From positions 1-64,000 of the forward strand of contig NZ_JAUSUD010000006.1 in the NCBI RefSeq assembly GCF_030813355.1: a stretch of DNA of 64,000 bases, given 5' to 3'. This stretch comes from Metabacillus malikii (GTDB lineage Bacteria > Bacillota > Bacilli > Bacillales > Bacillaceae). The number at the start of each line of letters is the position of its first letter. The stretch's first letter is position 1. Both the position numbers and the translations under genes were made by a program. Below are positions 1 to 9,567 of this stretch, one piece after another. Below the pieces are notes generated by a model that searched no databases, had not been told where the DNA came from, and saw only the letters and a program-made list of their open reading frames with translations.

Positions 1-50
1 CACCTATTCAACAGGCATCAACTAAAAAAAATTTAAGTAGCTAATATTCT

Positions 51-1424
51 GTGGTTCTGTGTTTCTTTAAAATAATGAATTATGAAATTGATTCAGGTTA
101 TAAAGATAAAAATAAAGATTCATTATTAGAGTTGTATCAGAAGCATAATGAAAATGGTGTGATTAAAACTAGTGACTTGACTACAGTTCAAACAACTTTA
201 AAGAAACAGGGGAATTCTCTAAACATTATTAATAACAAAGGGGAAATCGTTCAGTCGATTGGAGTTAAGAAATCTGAAGAAATATCTTACAAACCATTAG
301 ACTTACTACAAAGAAACTTAGAACCTGGTATATATAAAACTGAAGTTTCCCTATACCATGACCCTGAATCTAAAAATACATGGATATATTTATCTCCTAA
401 GAAAGAGGCAGAATTATCGGCAGATACTATTATTGAAAAAATACTATTTTCAATTATTATTATCTGTTGTTCCGTATTTGTAGTCACAATTTCGTTATCT
501 ATCTGGAATGGATATCGTTACGGTCAACCACTTTTTATCTTTACAAGCTGGCTTGAAAGAATGGGAATGAAACAATATGAAGAAGTGCTAACTGAGAAGG
601 AACGACAAAAAATATTCAGAAAGAACGGTAAGGTAAGAATAAGATATCGCCTTTACCTTGAGGTTATAAACGCTTTCTACAAAATGGCAGAACGACTTTC
701 TGCGTCTGAAAAGGAAAAAATCAGGCTCGAGAAAACAAGAGAAGAGTGGATGACTGGCATTTCACATGACTTACGTACTCCATTATCATCAATACAAGGG
801 TATGGTCATCTTTTAAGGAGCGGACAGTATACTTGGTCTGAAAAAGAATTAATAGACATAGGTGATACAATAGTTGAAAAAAGTGACCATATGTTGCGTC
901 TAGTTGAGGACTTCACACTCGCATTCCGAATAAAAAACAACGCCTTCTCATTATCGTTAGAAAAGCATGAAATAAATGATTTAGTGCATGAAATTGTTAA
1001 CAAATTCAGAAAGGACTTAACATTACAAGACTACCAGTTTGATTTCTACCCCTACAAAGAACCTATATTTATTTGTGCAGATGTGAAATGGTTTGAACGG
1101 ATGCTGAATAATATTATATTTAATAGTATTAAACATAATCCTGCTCGGACAAGAATTATCATTTCTATTACTACTAATAACGATGAGCAAGTTGTCTTAA
1201 AAATAAGTGATGATGGTATCGGAATGGACGAACAAACTGTTAAGAATCTTTTTGAAAGGTATTATAGAGGTATAAATACGGAAGAGCGAAGTGAAGGTGA
1301 AGGATTAGGTATGAATATCGCAAAGGGAATTGCAGATTTGCATCATGCTATAATCCACGTCACTTCTGAGCTAAATAAAGGTACTACAGTCGAATTTATC
1401 TTTCCTACAATTAAAAAAAGTTAA
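51..1424 (+). pseudogene. sensor histidine kinase, 5'-truncated
   Basis: The product is a membrane sensor kinase of a two-component system. It has an extracytoplasmic segment up to about residue 125, one membrane helix at about 128-152 (ILFSIIIICCSVFVV), a linker, a HisKA box with the phospho-acceptor motif SHDLRTPLSS near 240, and a full ATPase domain (NNIIFNSIKHN, DDGIGM, GEGLGMNIAKG). Related kinases have a first membrane helix before the sensor region. Here only a short hydrophobic stub remains, an in-frame stop lies at 42-44, and neither the GTG at 51 nor the ATG at 75 has a Shine-Dalgarno sequence. The 5' end therefore looks lost. Upstream in the same frame is the tail of another reading frame that ends at 42-44. 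The cytoplasmic catalytic part is intact. No response regulator is visible in the window. Confidence 0.65.
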
Positions 1425-1427
1425 TAA

Positions 1428-1475
1428 AAAGTGTCCACTTACAATTTTGCATGATTGTTGTGGACACTATTATTT
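1428..1475 (+). terminator. intrinsic terminator of the kinase gene
   Basis: GTGTCCAC at 1431-1438 pairs with GTGGACAC at 1460-1467, and a T-rich tail follows. It separates the kinase from the convergent oxidoreductase gene. Confidence 0.6.
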
Positions 1476-1525
1476 TTGGAAATCTATTAAATTACTAAAT
1501 ATATTGTATTATGAATATCACATTA

Positions 1526-2590
1526 TTAAATATCCCAATTTAATAAAACTTCATGTCCAGTTTCGGATGATTCATAAATTGCATCAAGGATTAAATTATT
1601 CGTTAATCCACTCATCGCAGATGTAATTGGTTGTTTATTTTCACGAATACACTCAATAAAATGTTCGCTAAGCAGGATGCGGTCTTCAATGTCATCCGTT
1701 TTCGTAAGCTCTATATCTATCGCACTGTCAAATTGTTCAGTTAAGATTTTCGCTGTATGACTATTAATCGCTGCCCCACCATTTGAACCCATCAAGTGGA
1801 TAAACGGATCGTTATTTGTATCCATATGTACAGCCCAACTTACTTCGAGCGATAGTATAGAACCGTTATCCATCTTTATTAACGCTGTTGCCAAGTCTTC
1901 CACATCATAATAACCGTCCCAATTTGGGGTACCCCAGTTACCTATTCCTTTTTTCTTAGGTCCAAATTCTGCGTATGTTGCCCCATAAACAGAAACCGGT
2001 TTCGGATTCCCCATTAAATAGAGTGCTAAATCAAGCATATGAACCCCGATATCAATTAACGGGCCACCACCAGCGTCCTCTTTTCTAGTAAACCAACTTC
2101 CCCATCCAGGTATCCCTTTCCTACGATACCATCCTGCTTTTGCATGGTAAATGTTTCCTAACGCACCCTTTGAAACTTGTTCTTCAATTTGGCGAACTTG
2201 CCATTGCCATCTCATTTGATGGCCAACCATAACAATTTTACCTGTTTCGCGTTGTACCCTGACTATAGCTTTAGCATCTTCACTATTTATTCCCATCGGT
2301 TTTTCAACAAGAACATGTTTACCAGCCTTTAATGCAGCGATTGTAATTGAAGCATGCCATTTATTTGGAACTCCGATAATTACAGCATCAATTAGTGGGT
2401 CAAGTAATAGTGAATCTACATCTGAATATACCTTCTCCACACTATATTCGGCAGCTTTTTGTTCTGCCAAGCCTAGGCTGTAATCCGTTATTCCTCGTAA
2501 TGAAACTTCGTCTGAAAGCTTACTAAATGTAGATAAATGTACATTTCCTATTGCCCCTGCACCAATAAATCCAATATTTATTTTACTCAA
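1526..2590 (-). CDS. Gfo/Idh/MocA family oxidoreductase
   Basis: This 354-residue NAD(P)-dependent dehydrogenase probably acts on a sugar or inositol-like substrate. The N-terminal Rossmann motif GFIGAGAIGNVH and the family motif EKPMG (about residue 96) are both present. The C-terminal half carries the substrate-side helix GGPLIDIGVHMLD, typical of Gfo/Idh/MocA enzymes. The sugar-phosphate isomerase-like gene at 2630-3370 lies just upstream on the same strand. Such pairs usually belong to one catabolic pathway for an unusual sugar or polyol. The exact substrate cannot be read from sequence. Confidence 0.88.
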   Translation of the reverse strand: MSKINIGFIGAGAIGNVHLSTFSKLSDEVSLRGITDYSLGLAEQKAAEYSVEKVYSDVDSLLLDPLIDAVIIGVPNKWHASITIAALKAGKHVLVEKPMGINSEDAKAIVRVQRETGKIVMVGHQMRWQWQVRQIEEQVSKGALGNIYHAKAGWYRRKGIPGWGSWFTRKEDAGGGPLIDIGVHMLDLALYLMGNPKPVSVYGATYAEFGPKKKGIGNWGTPNWDGYYDVEDLATALIKMDNGSILSLEVSWAVHMDTNNDPFIHLMGSNGGAAINSHTAKILTEQFDSAIDIELTKTDDIEDRILLSEHFIECIRENKQPITSAMSGLTNNLILDAIYESSETGHEVLLNWDI

Positions 2591-2629
2591 TATTATCCCC
2601 CACTCAATTTTTGAATTATCGTTACGTTC

Positions 2630-3370
2630 TTACATTAATCCTTTTAAATATTGGATACTTTGTGTAATACTTTCGAACGGGGAGCGCTTACATTTATCCT
2701 GCTCAATGATAAACCACTCGACACCAGTACCTGCACATTTATTTACTATTTCATTAATCTTTACACCACCCGTACCCAATTCTGCAAAGGCCTTTTCATC
2801 ATCTGTTGTCATATCTTTTAAGTGAATTAACGGAATACGTCCGGTGTACTTTTCAATCCATGCTAATGGGTCTTCACCTGCTAAAGTCAACCAATATACA
2901 TCTAATTCAGCCTTCACTAACTTAGGGTTCGTCTCTGCAAATAAACGTTCAAGTTTTGTTTTTCCATCTATCTTTTCTAGTTCAAAATCATGATTATGGT
3001 AGCTCAAACTAATTCCCTTTTGCAAAGCAAGCTCACCAATTTTATCTAACTGAGTAGCTAATTGTGCGTAATCATTACGCTCATCTTCAAATAAATATGG
3101 ACATACAATATGCTTACAATCTAGTACTTTTAAATACTCTAACTCTGCTTCTATATTATTTAGTAATCTTTCAAGAGGTACGTGACTGCTAACTGCTTTC
3201 AAGTTTAATTTTTCGAGAATTGTTTTTAAATCTTTTGCTTCCATTCCCCAGTAACCCGCTAATTCTACTCCATTAAATCCAAGTGATGCCACTTTTTCTA
3301 ATGTTCCAGTAAAATCTCGTTCACATTCATTTTGTAATGTAAATAATTGCACTGCAACCTGAGTTTTCAT
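2630..3370 (-). CDS. sugar phosphate isomerase/epimerase family protein (xylose isomerase-like TIM barrel)
   Basis: The 246-residue product is an AP endonuclease 2/xylose isomerase-like TIM barrel (IolE/IolI type). Visible features are the N-terminal QLFTLQNE strand, the metal-binding region with SYHNHDFE, and the later AELDVYWL and PLIHLKDM segments that usually carry metal ligands. The start is placed at the ATG at 3370, because AGGAAGG lies 9 bases upstream and MKTQVAVQL matches the usual family start. The longer ORF to 3406 has no good ribosome site. It is probably co-transcribed with the downstream oxidoreductase, 39 bases away. Confidence 0.85.
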   Translation of the reverse strand: MKTQVAVQLFTLQNECERDFTGTLEKVASLGFNGVELAGYWGMEAKDLKTILEKLNLKAVSSHVPLERLLNNIEAELEYLKVLDCKHIVCPYLFEDERNDYAQLATQLDKIGELALQKGISLSYHNHDFELEKIDGKTKLERLFAETNPKLVKAELDVYWLTLAGEDPLAWIEKYTGRIPLIHLKDMTTDDEKAFAELGTGGVKINEIVNKCAGTGVEWFIIEQDKCKRSPFESITQSIQYLKGLM

Positions 3371-3914
3371 TAATATCATCCTTCCTATTCTACTGTACCA
3401 TTCCATGATATCAAAATTATATTACTTATACATTACATACGTTTTGATTTAAATAATTTTAAAGTGCATTTTTTCCTTTTAAAAGTGTATAATAATATTG
3501 TTCCTCCCGAATCTTTTCGCTTGTTGCGGGACACTTAACCATGTACGGATCGGGAGGGACAGGTGTCTGATTTTTTATCAGGCACTTTTTTATTTACAAA
3601 TTAAAAATAAAGTGAAGTTTTCCCTGGAATTTGCTATTATTGTATTAGCTTTAAGCAGAAAAATAAAGTTAAGGTATTTTTCCTATTTTTAATCTCAACT
3701 TCTATTAATTAAAGGTAAACTTATACCGAGTAAATAGTGTTGTAATGTTCTACGGAGTATATGGCTATAAAAAATCAACTTTACTCAGGCTTCATTCAGT
3801 GGTACAGTTAGTAAGTTTCTCAGGATTCCTTTGCTTTGCCTATAATAGACTAAAATGGCACTTTAAAAGGAATTACATTTTATATATTATAAAAGCTATT
3901 AGGAGGAATATATC
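3371..3914. other. 544-bp intergenic region
   Basis: The interval separates divergent genes. It holds the palindromic element at 3497-3595 and a TATAAT at 3841-3846 that could be the -10 box of the gene at 3915, though no clear -35 is present. The ORFs at 3498-3692 and 3745-4017 lack ribosome sites and look spurious. Confidence 0.5.
3497..3595. repeat. palindromic repeat-like element ending in a hairpin with T-run
   Basis: GTTCCTCCCG near 3500 pairs with CGGGAGGGAC at about 3551-3560. It encloses a small hairpin (CGC-TTGTT-GCG) and the segment ACACTTAACCATGT. A second hairpin follows (GTGTCTGAT / ATCAGGCAC) with a T-run. The GGGACAGGTGTCTGA wording resembles palindromic repeats dispersed in Bacillaceae genomes. 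A small structured RNA ending in a terminator is the alternative. Confidence 0.4.
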
Positions 3915-4118
3915 TTGTTGCAATCTTGCGAACTTGTCTTTCTACCAACAGAGGTTGGTACAATTCGACTTGATATCTTTCACGAAAATTCACTTTTTCA
4001 TGTTCAAGCTGAATTAGACCATTTAGTTACAAGTGCTTATGATAAGGTTAAAGTAGAAGCTGTTAAGAAAGCAATTCTCCTATTAACTGAAGAATATCAA
4101 GCCTATGGTCGGCAATGA
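3915..4118 (+). CDS. small conserved-type protein of unknown function
   Basis: The product has 67 residues and no membrane segment. I do not recognise the family. The TTG start is well supported by AGGAGG at 3901-3906, 8 bases upstream. The sequence suggests beta strands in the first half (LVFLPTEVGTIRLDIF) and a C-terminal helix (VKVEAVKKAILLLTEEY). It lies 30 bases upstream of the yneK-like gene and is probably co-transcribed with it. Confidence 0.6.
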   Translation: MLQSCELVFLPTEVGTIRLDIFHENSLFHVQAELDHLVTSAYDKVKVEAVKKAILLLTEEYQAYGRQ

Positions 4119-4148
4119 TTCATACAATTATAGATATGAGGTGATACG

Positions 4149-4577
4149 ATGGTTTTAGAAGGTTGGTTCCTTTGGTTTATATTATTTTGGGTTGTATTCC
4201 TCGTTTCCATGCTAGCAATTGGTGGTTTTTTTATGTTCCGCAAATTTTTACAAAGACTGCCGAAAGAGGATGGAAAATCAGATTTAGATTGGCAAGATTA
4301 TTACATCAAAAAAACAAAAAATCTTTGGCAACAATCTGAAAAAGAATTATTAGAAGAACTTGTTGAGCCTGTACCAGAGCTTTTTCGAGATGTAGCCCGT
4401 GCAAAAATAGCTGGAAAAATCGGTCAACTTGCTTTAAAAGAGAAGGCACCTTATATTACAATTGATTTAGTAATAAGAGGTTATATTATGGCAACACCGA
4501 AACGAGACCATAAATTCTTAATAAAAAGATTAAATGAAAAGCAAATTGATTACTCTTCATATAAAGCTCTTTTCTAA
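4149..4577 (+). CDS. yneK: DUF2621 family membrane-anchored protein (YneK-like)
   Basis: The 142-residue protein has an N-terminal membrane helix (about residues 8-30, WFILFWVVFLVSMLAIGGFFMF) and a soluble helical domain. It resembles B. subtilis YneK (DUF2621), which also lies beside yneJ and yneI. Its function is unknown. A ribosome site (GAGGTGATACG) precedes the ATG. The gene is convergent with ccdC and ends before a shared terminator. Confidence 0.7.
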   Translation: MVLEGWFLWFILFWVVFLVSMLAIGGFFMFRKFLQRLPKEDGKSDLDWQDYYIKKTKNLWQQSEKELLEELVEPVPELFRDVARAKIAGKIGQLALKEKAPYITIDLVIRGYIMATPKRDHKFLIKRLNEKQIDYSSYKALF

Positions 4578-4633
4578 TGTTTATTACATACATTGAACTT
4601 TATATGAAACTTGCTATTATTTTTTTCTCGATG

Positions 4634-4673
4634 AAAAAAGCTGTCACTTCGTAACACTGTGACAGCTTTTTTA
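4634..4673. terminator. bidirectional terminator between yneK and ccdC
   Basis: AAAAAAGCTGTCAC at 4634-4647 pairs with GTGACAGCTTTTTT at 4659-4672. The A-run and T-run flanks serve both strands. Confidence 0.85.
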
Positions 4674-4778
4674 ACCATGTTTATAGACAACTTGCCTTCA
4701 CTAAGCTACGGTTACACTAACGACTTTTATCCATATGGTGGTATAAGACTATAATAACCCTCGTTGTAAATAACCTTA

Positions 4779-5264
4779 TTAAAGTGTTGGGATATTTGAA
4801 GATCCTTCCAGCTGACTCTTCACCTTTTTATACATCAGATACATTGCTATTCGCCATGGAACAATCATCCCAAACGCGAGGATCCAGAACATTCCACTTA
4901 GCTCACCAATATCAATTGACGCACTTAATACTGTTTTCATAATGATTCGAATTATTAAAAGTCCAATTAATATAAATGGAAAAGATTTTGACCTTTTTAA
5001 ATAAATATGATTATCTCTAATTTCAAATTTTGACGTCTTAATTAAGAAAATAGAAAAAAACATACCAACTAATAACGCTTCAAAAAACTCTGAAGTTGTT
5101 ACCCGGAACATAGGATGTAAAAACATTAATGCCCCTGTACTCATAAAAATAGGTGGTAGTATGATTTTTTTTGCTGTTGCAGGTTTATTTTGTGATTTCA
5201 TTCTTATAAATATGACGAGTATTGCCATAAAAACCGCAAGCACTGTAGGTATAACTGTAAGCAT
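4779..5264 (-). CDS. ccdC: CcdC-family membrane protein (YneJ)
   Basis: The 161-residue integral membrane protein has about four or five helices and matches the CcdC/YneJ family, linked in Bacillus to cytochrome c biogenesis. Hydrophobic segments lie at about 3-21, 35-50, 61-75, 96-112 and 122-143. The family-typical KTSKFEIRDNHIYLKRSKSF segment follows the third helix. In B. subtilis this gene follows ccdA and yneI. Here yneI is upstream but ccdA is missing. A modest ribosome site (AAAGGA) precedes the ATG. Confidence 0.8.
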   Translation of the reverse strand: MLTVIPTVLAVFMAILVIFIRMKSQNKPATAKKIILPPIFMSTGALMFLHPMFRVTTSEFFEALLVGMFFSIFLIKTSKFEIRDNHIYLKRSKSFPFILIGLLIIRIIMKTVLSASIDIGELSGMFWILAFGMIVPWRIAMYLMYKKVKSQLEGSSNIPTL

Positions 5265-5449
5265 TCAAACCAATCCTTTACTAAGACAACTGACTAGTAA
5301 TAGTATAAACTATTTATAGAGAATTACCTACTAGTATCTGATAATTAAAAGAAGTAATCTTCCAGATTAAATATTTTCTGTTATCAAGATTTTTTAATAA
5401 TGAGCAAAATAAAAACCATTTAAGTTTATTCCCCTAAATGGTTCATTAC

Positions 5450-5809
5450 TTATCCTAAAACTCTGTCAATTGCTTCAATTACTCGATTCTCATCAAATGG
5501 CTTTACAATAAAGTCCTTTGCACCTGCTTCAATTGCTTCAACAACCATTTTTTGTTGCCCCATAGCTGAACACATAATAATTTTAGCTTCAGGAAATTTC
5601 CCTTTAATTTCCTTTAGTGCTTCTATTCCATTCATCTCAGGCATTGTAATATCCATCGTAACTAAATCAGGCTTTTCTTCCTCAAAGAGTTTTACAGCTT
5701 CAGCTCCATTTTCCGCTTCACCAACAACTTCATGATTTGCCTTTAATAATATATTTGATAAGGTTATTCTCATAAACTTTGCATCATCAACTATTAGTAT
5801 CTTCGCCAT
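5450..5809 (-). CDS. yneI: CheY-like single-domain response regulator (YneI)
   Basis: This 119-residue stand-alone receiver domain has all the phosphorylation residues: the acidic pair in ILIVDDAKFMR, the acceptor Asp in LVTMDITMPEMNG, the switch Ser in IIMCSAMG and Lys in FIVKPF. It has no output domain, so it would act by protein contact. The start is placed at the second of two close ATGs, giving the usual MAKILIVDD and 10 bases from the GAGGAGG ribosome site; the first ATG (5815) is only 4 bases away. The position matches B. subtilis yneI. Confidence 0.85.
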   Translation of the reverse strand: MAKILIVDDAKFMRITLSNILLKANHEVVGEAENGAEAVKLFEEEKPDLVTMDITMPEMNGIEALKEIKGKFPEAKIIMCSAMGQQKMVVEAIEAGAKDFIVKPFDENRVIEAIDRVLG

Positions 5810-6314
5810 GCGCATAGTTCCTCCTCAAAAATATATGATATCTATATGATCTGGTAATTGTTTCACTTCTTTTGTGATAAACTATCGAGCATTCGGTTAT
5901 AGCCTTCTAACAAAATAATTATGTATAACAGTTACATTCATTATAGCAAAATCCCTTAAAAATTATAGTAAATTCGGCTCAAAATTGCAAATCTTTTGGT
6001 AATCATTCAAAAGGACTATTTTACTGCATCCAAATACTTAATAAGGATTCTTGTTTTATCAATTGATTAAATATATTGTAGGTTTTGAACAGTTATGTAT
6101 ATGCCCTCTCCAAATTAGAAGTTTACGATCAATTATTTTGCACAAACTCAATTTTATAGAAGTTACTAGTAATTTTGTAAACCCTATGTAAAGTATATTG
6201 ACAAGAAAATCTTTTATCTTAAAATAAGGACTTTTTATTATTCCCCTTTGAATTTTTTTCCATAAGGATGTATACTCTAAATAAATAACTATCTAATAGA
6301 AAGGACATGTACTA
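5810..6314. other. intergenic region between yneI and the Spo0E-like gene
   Basis: About 500 bases separate these divergent genes. It holds the sigma-A promoter at 6248-6276 for the rightward gene. I see no other coding region or structured element. Confidence 0.5.
6248..6276 (+). promoter_or_regulatory. sigma-A promoter of the Spo0E-like gene
   Basis: TTGAAT at 6248-6253 and TATACT at 6271-6276 are separated by 17 bases. The start codon lies about 39 bases downstream. Confidence 0.7.
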
Positions 6315-6488
6315 GTGTCAAACAATGAAATGCTCACCATTATTGAACGGAAGCGAAAAGAATTAATTGACATCGTTCAAAAAAATGGTATAAATTCAAA
6401 CATATCTATAAAGTTTAGCCAAGAATTGGACGTCTTACTCACAGAATATATAAAAAATAATAAAATGAAACTAAACAGTAATAGATAA
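6315..6488 (+). CDS. Spo0E-like aspartyl-phosphate phosphatase (YnzD-like)
   Basis: The 57-residue protein starts at GTG, with AAAGGAC upstream. It carries the Spo0E-family signature SQELD (residues 35-39) between two predicted helices. Family members remove the phosphate from Spo0A~P and so restrain sporulation. The position between yneF and yneI/ccdC matches B. subtilis ynzD. A good sigma-A promoter and a terminator frame it as a single-gene unit. Confidence 0.85.
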   Translation: MSNNEMLTIIERKRKELIDIVQKNGINSNISIKFSQELDVLLTEYIKNNKMKLNSNR

Positions 6489-6576
6489 TCAAAAAAATTA
6501 GATAACCGTAAATAAATGCAAAACCTCACTAAGAACACAAATATCAAACTTTTTAAAACAATAACAAGTATACATT

Positions 6577-6619
6577 AAAAAATCCACATTACCTTATATA
6601 TAGTAATTGTGGATTTTTT
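6577..6619 (+). terminator. terminator of the Spo0E-like gene
   Basis: AAAAAATCCACATTAC at 6577-6592 pairs imperfectly with GTAATTGTGGATTTTTT at 6603-6619. The flanks are A-rich and T-rich, so it may also stop transcription from the other side. Confidence 0.75.
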
Positions 6620-6812
6620 GGCAAGTAAATTCATCGTAACCTAATATTAAAGTTAGTTAAAAGCAATTTGATAATGGCAAATACATTAATCATTTCCGTC
6701 CCTTAACGTACAGATGCAAGTAACCGCCTTAACAAAGTAAAATAGCAGTGAAAAGCACCGAAAAAGGTCAGCAATTCCACTGTATCTCTAAAGAATTAAT
6801 ATAGTTTTTTCG

Positions 6813-7031
6813 TTACTTCATTTGTCCCTGCATTGCTTTCATCATTTGATTAATTTTCTTCTGCGATGGCTTCATACCCATTTGCATCATCATCATTTTT
6901 AACATTTGTTCATTAATAGGCGGATTTTTCTTTAAATAATTCATCATATATTTTCTCGCAATGAAAAATCCTAGTGCAACACCGGCAAGCAGCGCAATTA
7001 TGCCTACTAGAATACCAACCCATAATTCCAT
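6813..7031 (-). CDS. yneF: YneF family (UPF0154) small membrane protein
   Basis: The 72-residue protein has one N-terminal membrane helix (about 4-25, [20 protein letters not shown]). The conserved tail contains [13 protein letters not shown] and [13 protein letters not shown], diagnostic of the YneF family. Function is unknown. The place next to sirA matches B. subtilis. A GGAGG ribosome site lies upstream of the ATG. Confidence 0.9.
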   Translation of the reverse strand: MELWVGILVGIIALLAGVALGFFIARKYMMNYLKKNPPINEQMLKMMMMQMGMKPSQKKINQMMKAMQGQMK

Positions 7032-7409
7032 TATTTTTCCTCCTTCATGTTGTCTACTTTACAGTGTACTAAACCCTAAGTTATTATACAACATTTGCTA
7101 GATAATTTCTTCATTTTTAAATAAATAAACTGTCATAAGTCTTTATTATAAGTGAAACTGAGATACGTTTATAAATGTTAAAAGTAATCAGCGTGTTAAT
7201 CGGTACACATACTAAATGTATTTACTATGAAGGCTATTCTATATGAACTCTACCACATAATTATTCAACATACTCATCCATTGCAGCTACAAGTATCCAC
7301 GTTATTCATTTATTTTAATGATTATGATGTTACATGTGAAGTATTAAGACAGTTTGATGTCACACAAATAAGGCAGGCACTCCCCGCCTCACTATGGTCA
7401 ATTTATTTT
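7032..7409. other. 378-bp gap between sirA and yneF
   Basis: The plus-strand ORF at 7227-7442 has no ribosome site and overlaps the sirA 3' end, so I do not call it. No terminator or repeat is evident. Confidence 0.4.
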
Positions 7410-7856
7410 TTATACATAGTTTCTTTCTTTAATTGGGTTTAACCAACCGTATTTATTATTTTGTATATCCATAGCAAAAAAACAAGGGTCAAACTTTCTT
7501 AATACTTCAAAAAATATTGTTTCTCCTTCAAAATTACCATCAGAGGACAGTTCAAGGTAATGGTCTTTTACTATAAGTGTTGCGTTCCCACGGCCCCCAG
7601 ATAATTTCAATAGGTGGAGTTGTTCATTCCTTTGATATTCCTTTCTATTCTTCAACTGAGTTGATATTAATTGATGGATAAATAAAGTAGGAATAGGCTT
7701 TGTAATATAATTTATTTGTCTTTCAATTGTTTCAGTATGTTGAGAGCGTACGGTTGTCCAATGAAAGTCTTGAAAAAGATGAAATATTTTGGATTCACGA
7801 CCAAAATAATGACTTGCAAATTCTTCTTCTATTAAATAAATATAATAGTGCCTCAC
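7410..7856 (-). CDS. sirA: sporulation inhibitor of replication SirA
   Basis: The 148-residue protein matches SirA (YneE), which binds domain I of DnaA and blocks new rounds of replication when cells commit to sporulation. Recognisable segments are HYYIYLIEEEFASHYFGRE at the N terminus and LELSSDGNFEGETIFFEVLR near the C terminus. The GTG start at 7856 is chosen because GGAGG lies 7 bases upstream and VRHYYIYLIE aligns with the family start; the longer frame to 7961 adds non-homologous sequence. In B. subtilis tkt lies between this gene and ynzC; here nothing does. Confidence 0.85.
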   Translation of the reverse strand: MRHYYIYLIEEEFASHYFGRESKIFHLFQDFHWTTVRSQHTETIERQINYITKPIPTLFIHQLISTQLKNRKEYQRNEQLHLLKLSGGRGNATLIVKDHYLELSSDGNFEGETIFFEVLRKFDPCFFAMDIQNNKYGWLNPIKERNYV

Positions 7857-8108
7857 AATACATCCTCCTCTATTTTCTTGTACTAATATTATAAAAGAAT
7901 AGAGAAGCAATATTTGTCTTAAGTTGGAGAGAGAAGCCACTATTTTTGTCGAAGTTATCATATTTCTCTAAGATACAATATTCACCTGCAAAACTAACGG
8001 TTTTTAAGTAGAAGAAATGTCTCATTCGCCATAAACAGTAGTAAAAAACGTGAAACCCGCGCCCTTTAATATACTTTAATTAATTTGTTTTTTATCAAAT
8101 GATACATT

Positions 8109-8339
8109 TTAATGTAAGTTAGATTTCTTTTCATCTTTTAACTTTTGCGGAGTCACATCGTTTCCATTCGGATCAACAACAGTAACACCTTTCAGTGTAG
8201 TTTTCATTGAAGAACGGAAAGCTTTTAAATATTGTTGTCGTAATTCTTGTTGTTCATTTTTTTCTTCGGAATTTAATCCAACTTCTTTTGATTTCTTTGA
8301 TAGTTCATTTATTCGACTTAGTTTATCTTTTGACAGCAT
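8109..8339 (-). CDS. ynzC: DUF896 protein YnzC
   Basis: The 76-residue soluble helical protein has the DUF896 core (INELSKKSKEVGL, RQQYLKAFRSSMK, VDPNGNDVTPQKL). The family occurs in the SOS operon yneA-yneB-ynzC of Bacillus, and its function is unclear. The second of two adjacent ATGs is used: it gives better spacing from AAGGGGA and aligns with the B. subtilis start. Confidence 0.9.
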   Translation of the reverse strand: MLSKDKLSRINELSKKSKEVGLNSEEKNEQQELRQQYLKAFRSSMKTTLKGVTVVDPNGNDVTPQKLKDEKKSNLH

Positions 8340-8438
8340 CATGATTCCCCTTTTATTTATTAAGTTAACTATATGTCATCTTACTAAATGAATGAATAAA
8401 TGACAACTTCAATGTCTTATACGCCTATTAATAGTTTG

Positions 8439-9098
<660 letters not shown>

Positions 9099-9101
9099 TT
9101 A

Positions 9102-9407
9102 TTATTCACTGGCGATTTGATACGTATGTTCCTTTTCTATTGGAACAATGACATATTGTCCAGGTTTAATTGTTGTAGAATTTATCTCATTTTTTTCCTG
9201 TACCCATTTTATAAACTCTTGTTTAGAGTAACCTGTAAATCCATCATATTTTTCAGCAATCGCCCATAGACTATCACCTTCTGAGATTTCGATTTTAGCA
9301 AATTGCTCCAAATTAACATTACTATTATTAGTATAAATTAGTGCCCCTGTCATCAAAACAAAAACGATAAAAAATGAAAAAACATATGCGACAGTTGATA
9401 TTTTCAT
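9102..9407 (-). CDS. yneA: SOS cell-division inhibitor YneA (LysM domain)
   Basis: The 101-residue protein has an N-terminal membrane anchor (about 5-25) and an extracellular LysM domain (EISEGDSLWAIAEKY to KPGQYVIVPI). This is the YneA architecture, which stops septation during the SOS response. It is divergent from lexA and shares a control region with three SOS boxes. A ribosome site (GAGGTGAATT) precedes the ATG. The protein is normally short-lived through C-terminal proteolysis. Confidence 0.92.
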   Translation of the reverse strand: MKISTVAYVFSFFIVFVLMTGALIYTNNSNVNLEQFAKIEISEGDSLWAIAEKYDGFTGYSKQEFIKWVQEKNEINSTTIKPGQYVIVPIEKEHTYQIASE

Positions 9408-9423
9408 AGTAATTCACCTCATA

Positions 9424-9437
9424 AGAATATATGTTCG
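9424..9437 (-). promoter_or_regulatory. LexA (SOS) box near yneA
   Basis: GAAT-ATAT-GTTCG fits the Bacillus SOS consensus CGAAC-N4-GTTCG with one weak half-site. It lies downstream of the yneA -10 box. Confidence 0.6.
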
Positions 9438-9452
9438 TATTTTATATAGATT

Positions 9453-9481
9453 AATATAATACGAACAAAGGTTCCAGTCAA
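9453..9481 (-). promoter_or_regulatory. yneA promoter with embedded SOS box
   Basis: On the minus strand TTGACT (9481-9476) and TATATT (9458-9453) are 17 bases apart. The SOS box CGAAC-AAAG-GTTCC (9462-9475) fills the spacer, so LexA would block polymerase directly. Confidence 0.85.
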
Positions 9482-9490
9482 GTGTTATTT

Positions 9491-9530
9491 CGAACTTATG
9501 TTTGTACTAGTAGTAATATGATGTTATAAT
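9491..9530 (+). promoter_or_regulatory. lexA promoter with overlapping SOS box
   Basis: TTGTAC (9502-9507) and TATAAT (9525-9530) have a 17-base spacer. The SOS box CGAAC-TTAT-GTTTG (9491-9504) overlaps the -35, which fits autoregulation. Confidence 0.85.
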
Positions 9531-9567
9531 ATAGGATATATTAATGGAATCCGAGGTGTCACAGAGG

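Noticed and set aside
7227-7442. Plus-strand ORF of 71 residues between yneF and sirA
   Set aside because: No ribosome site, no recognisable domain, and it overlaps the sirA 3' end.
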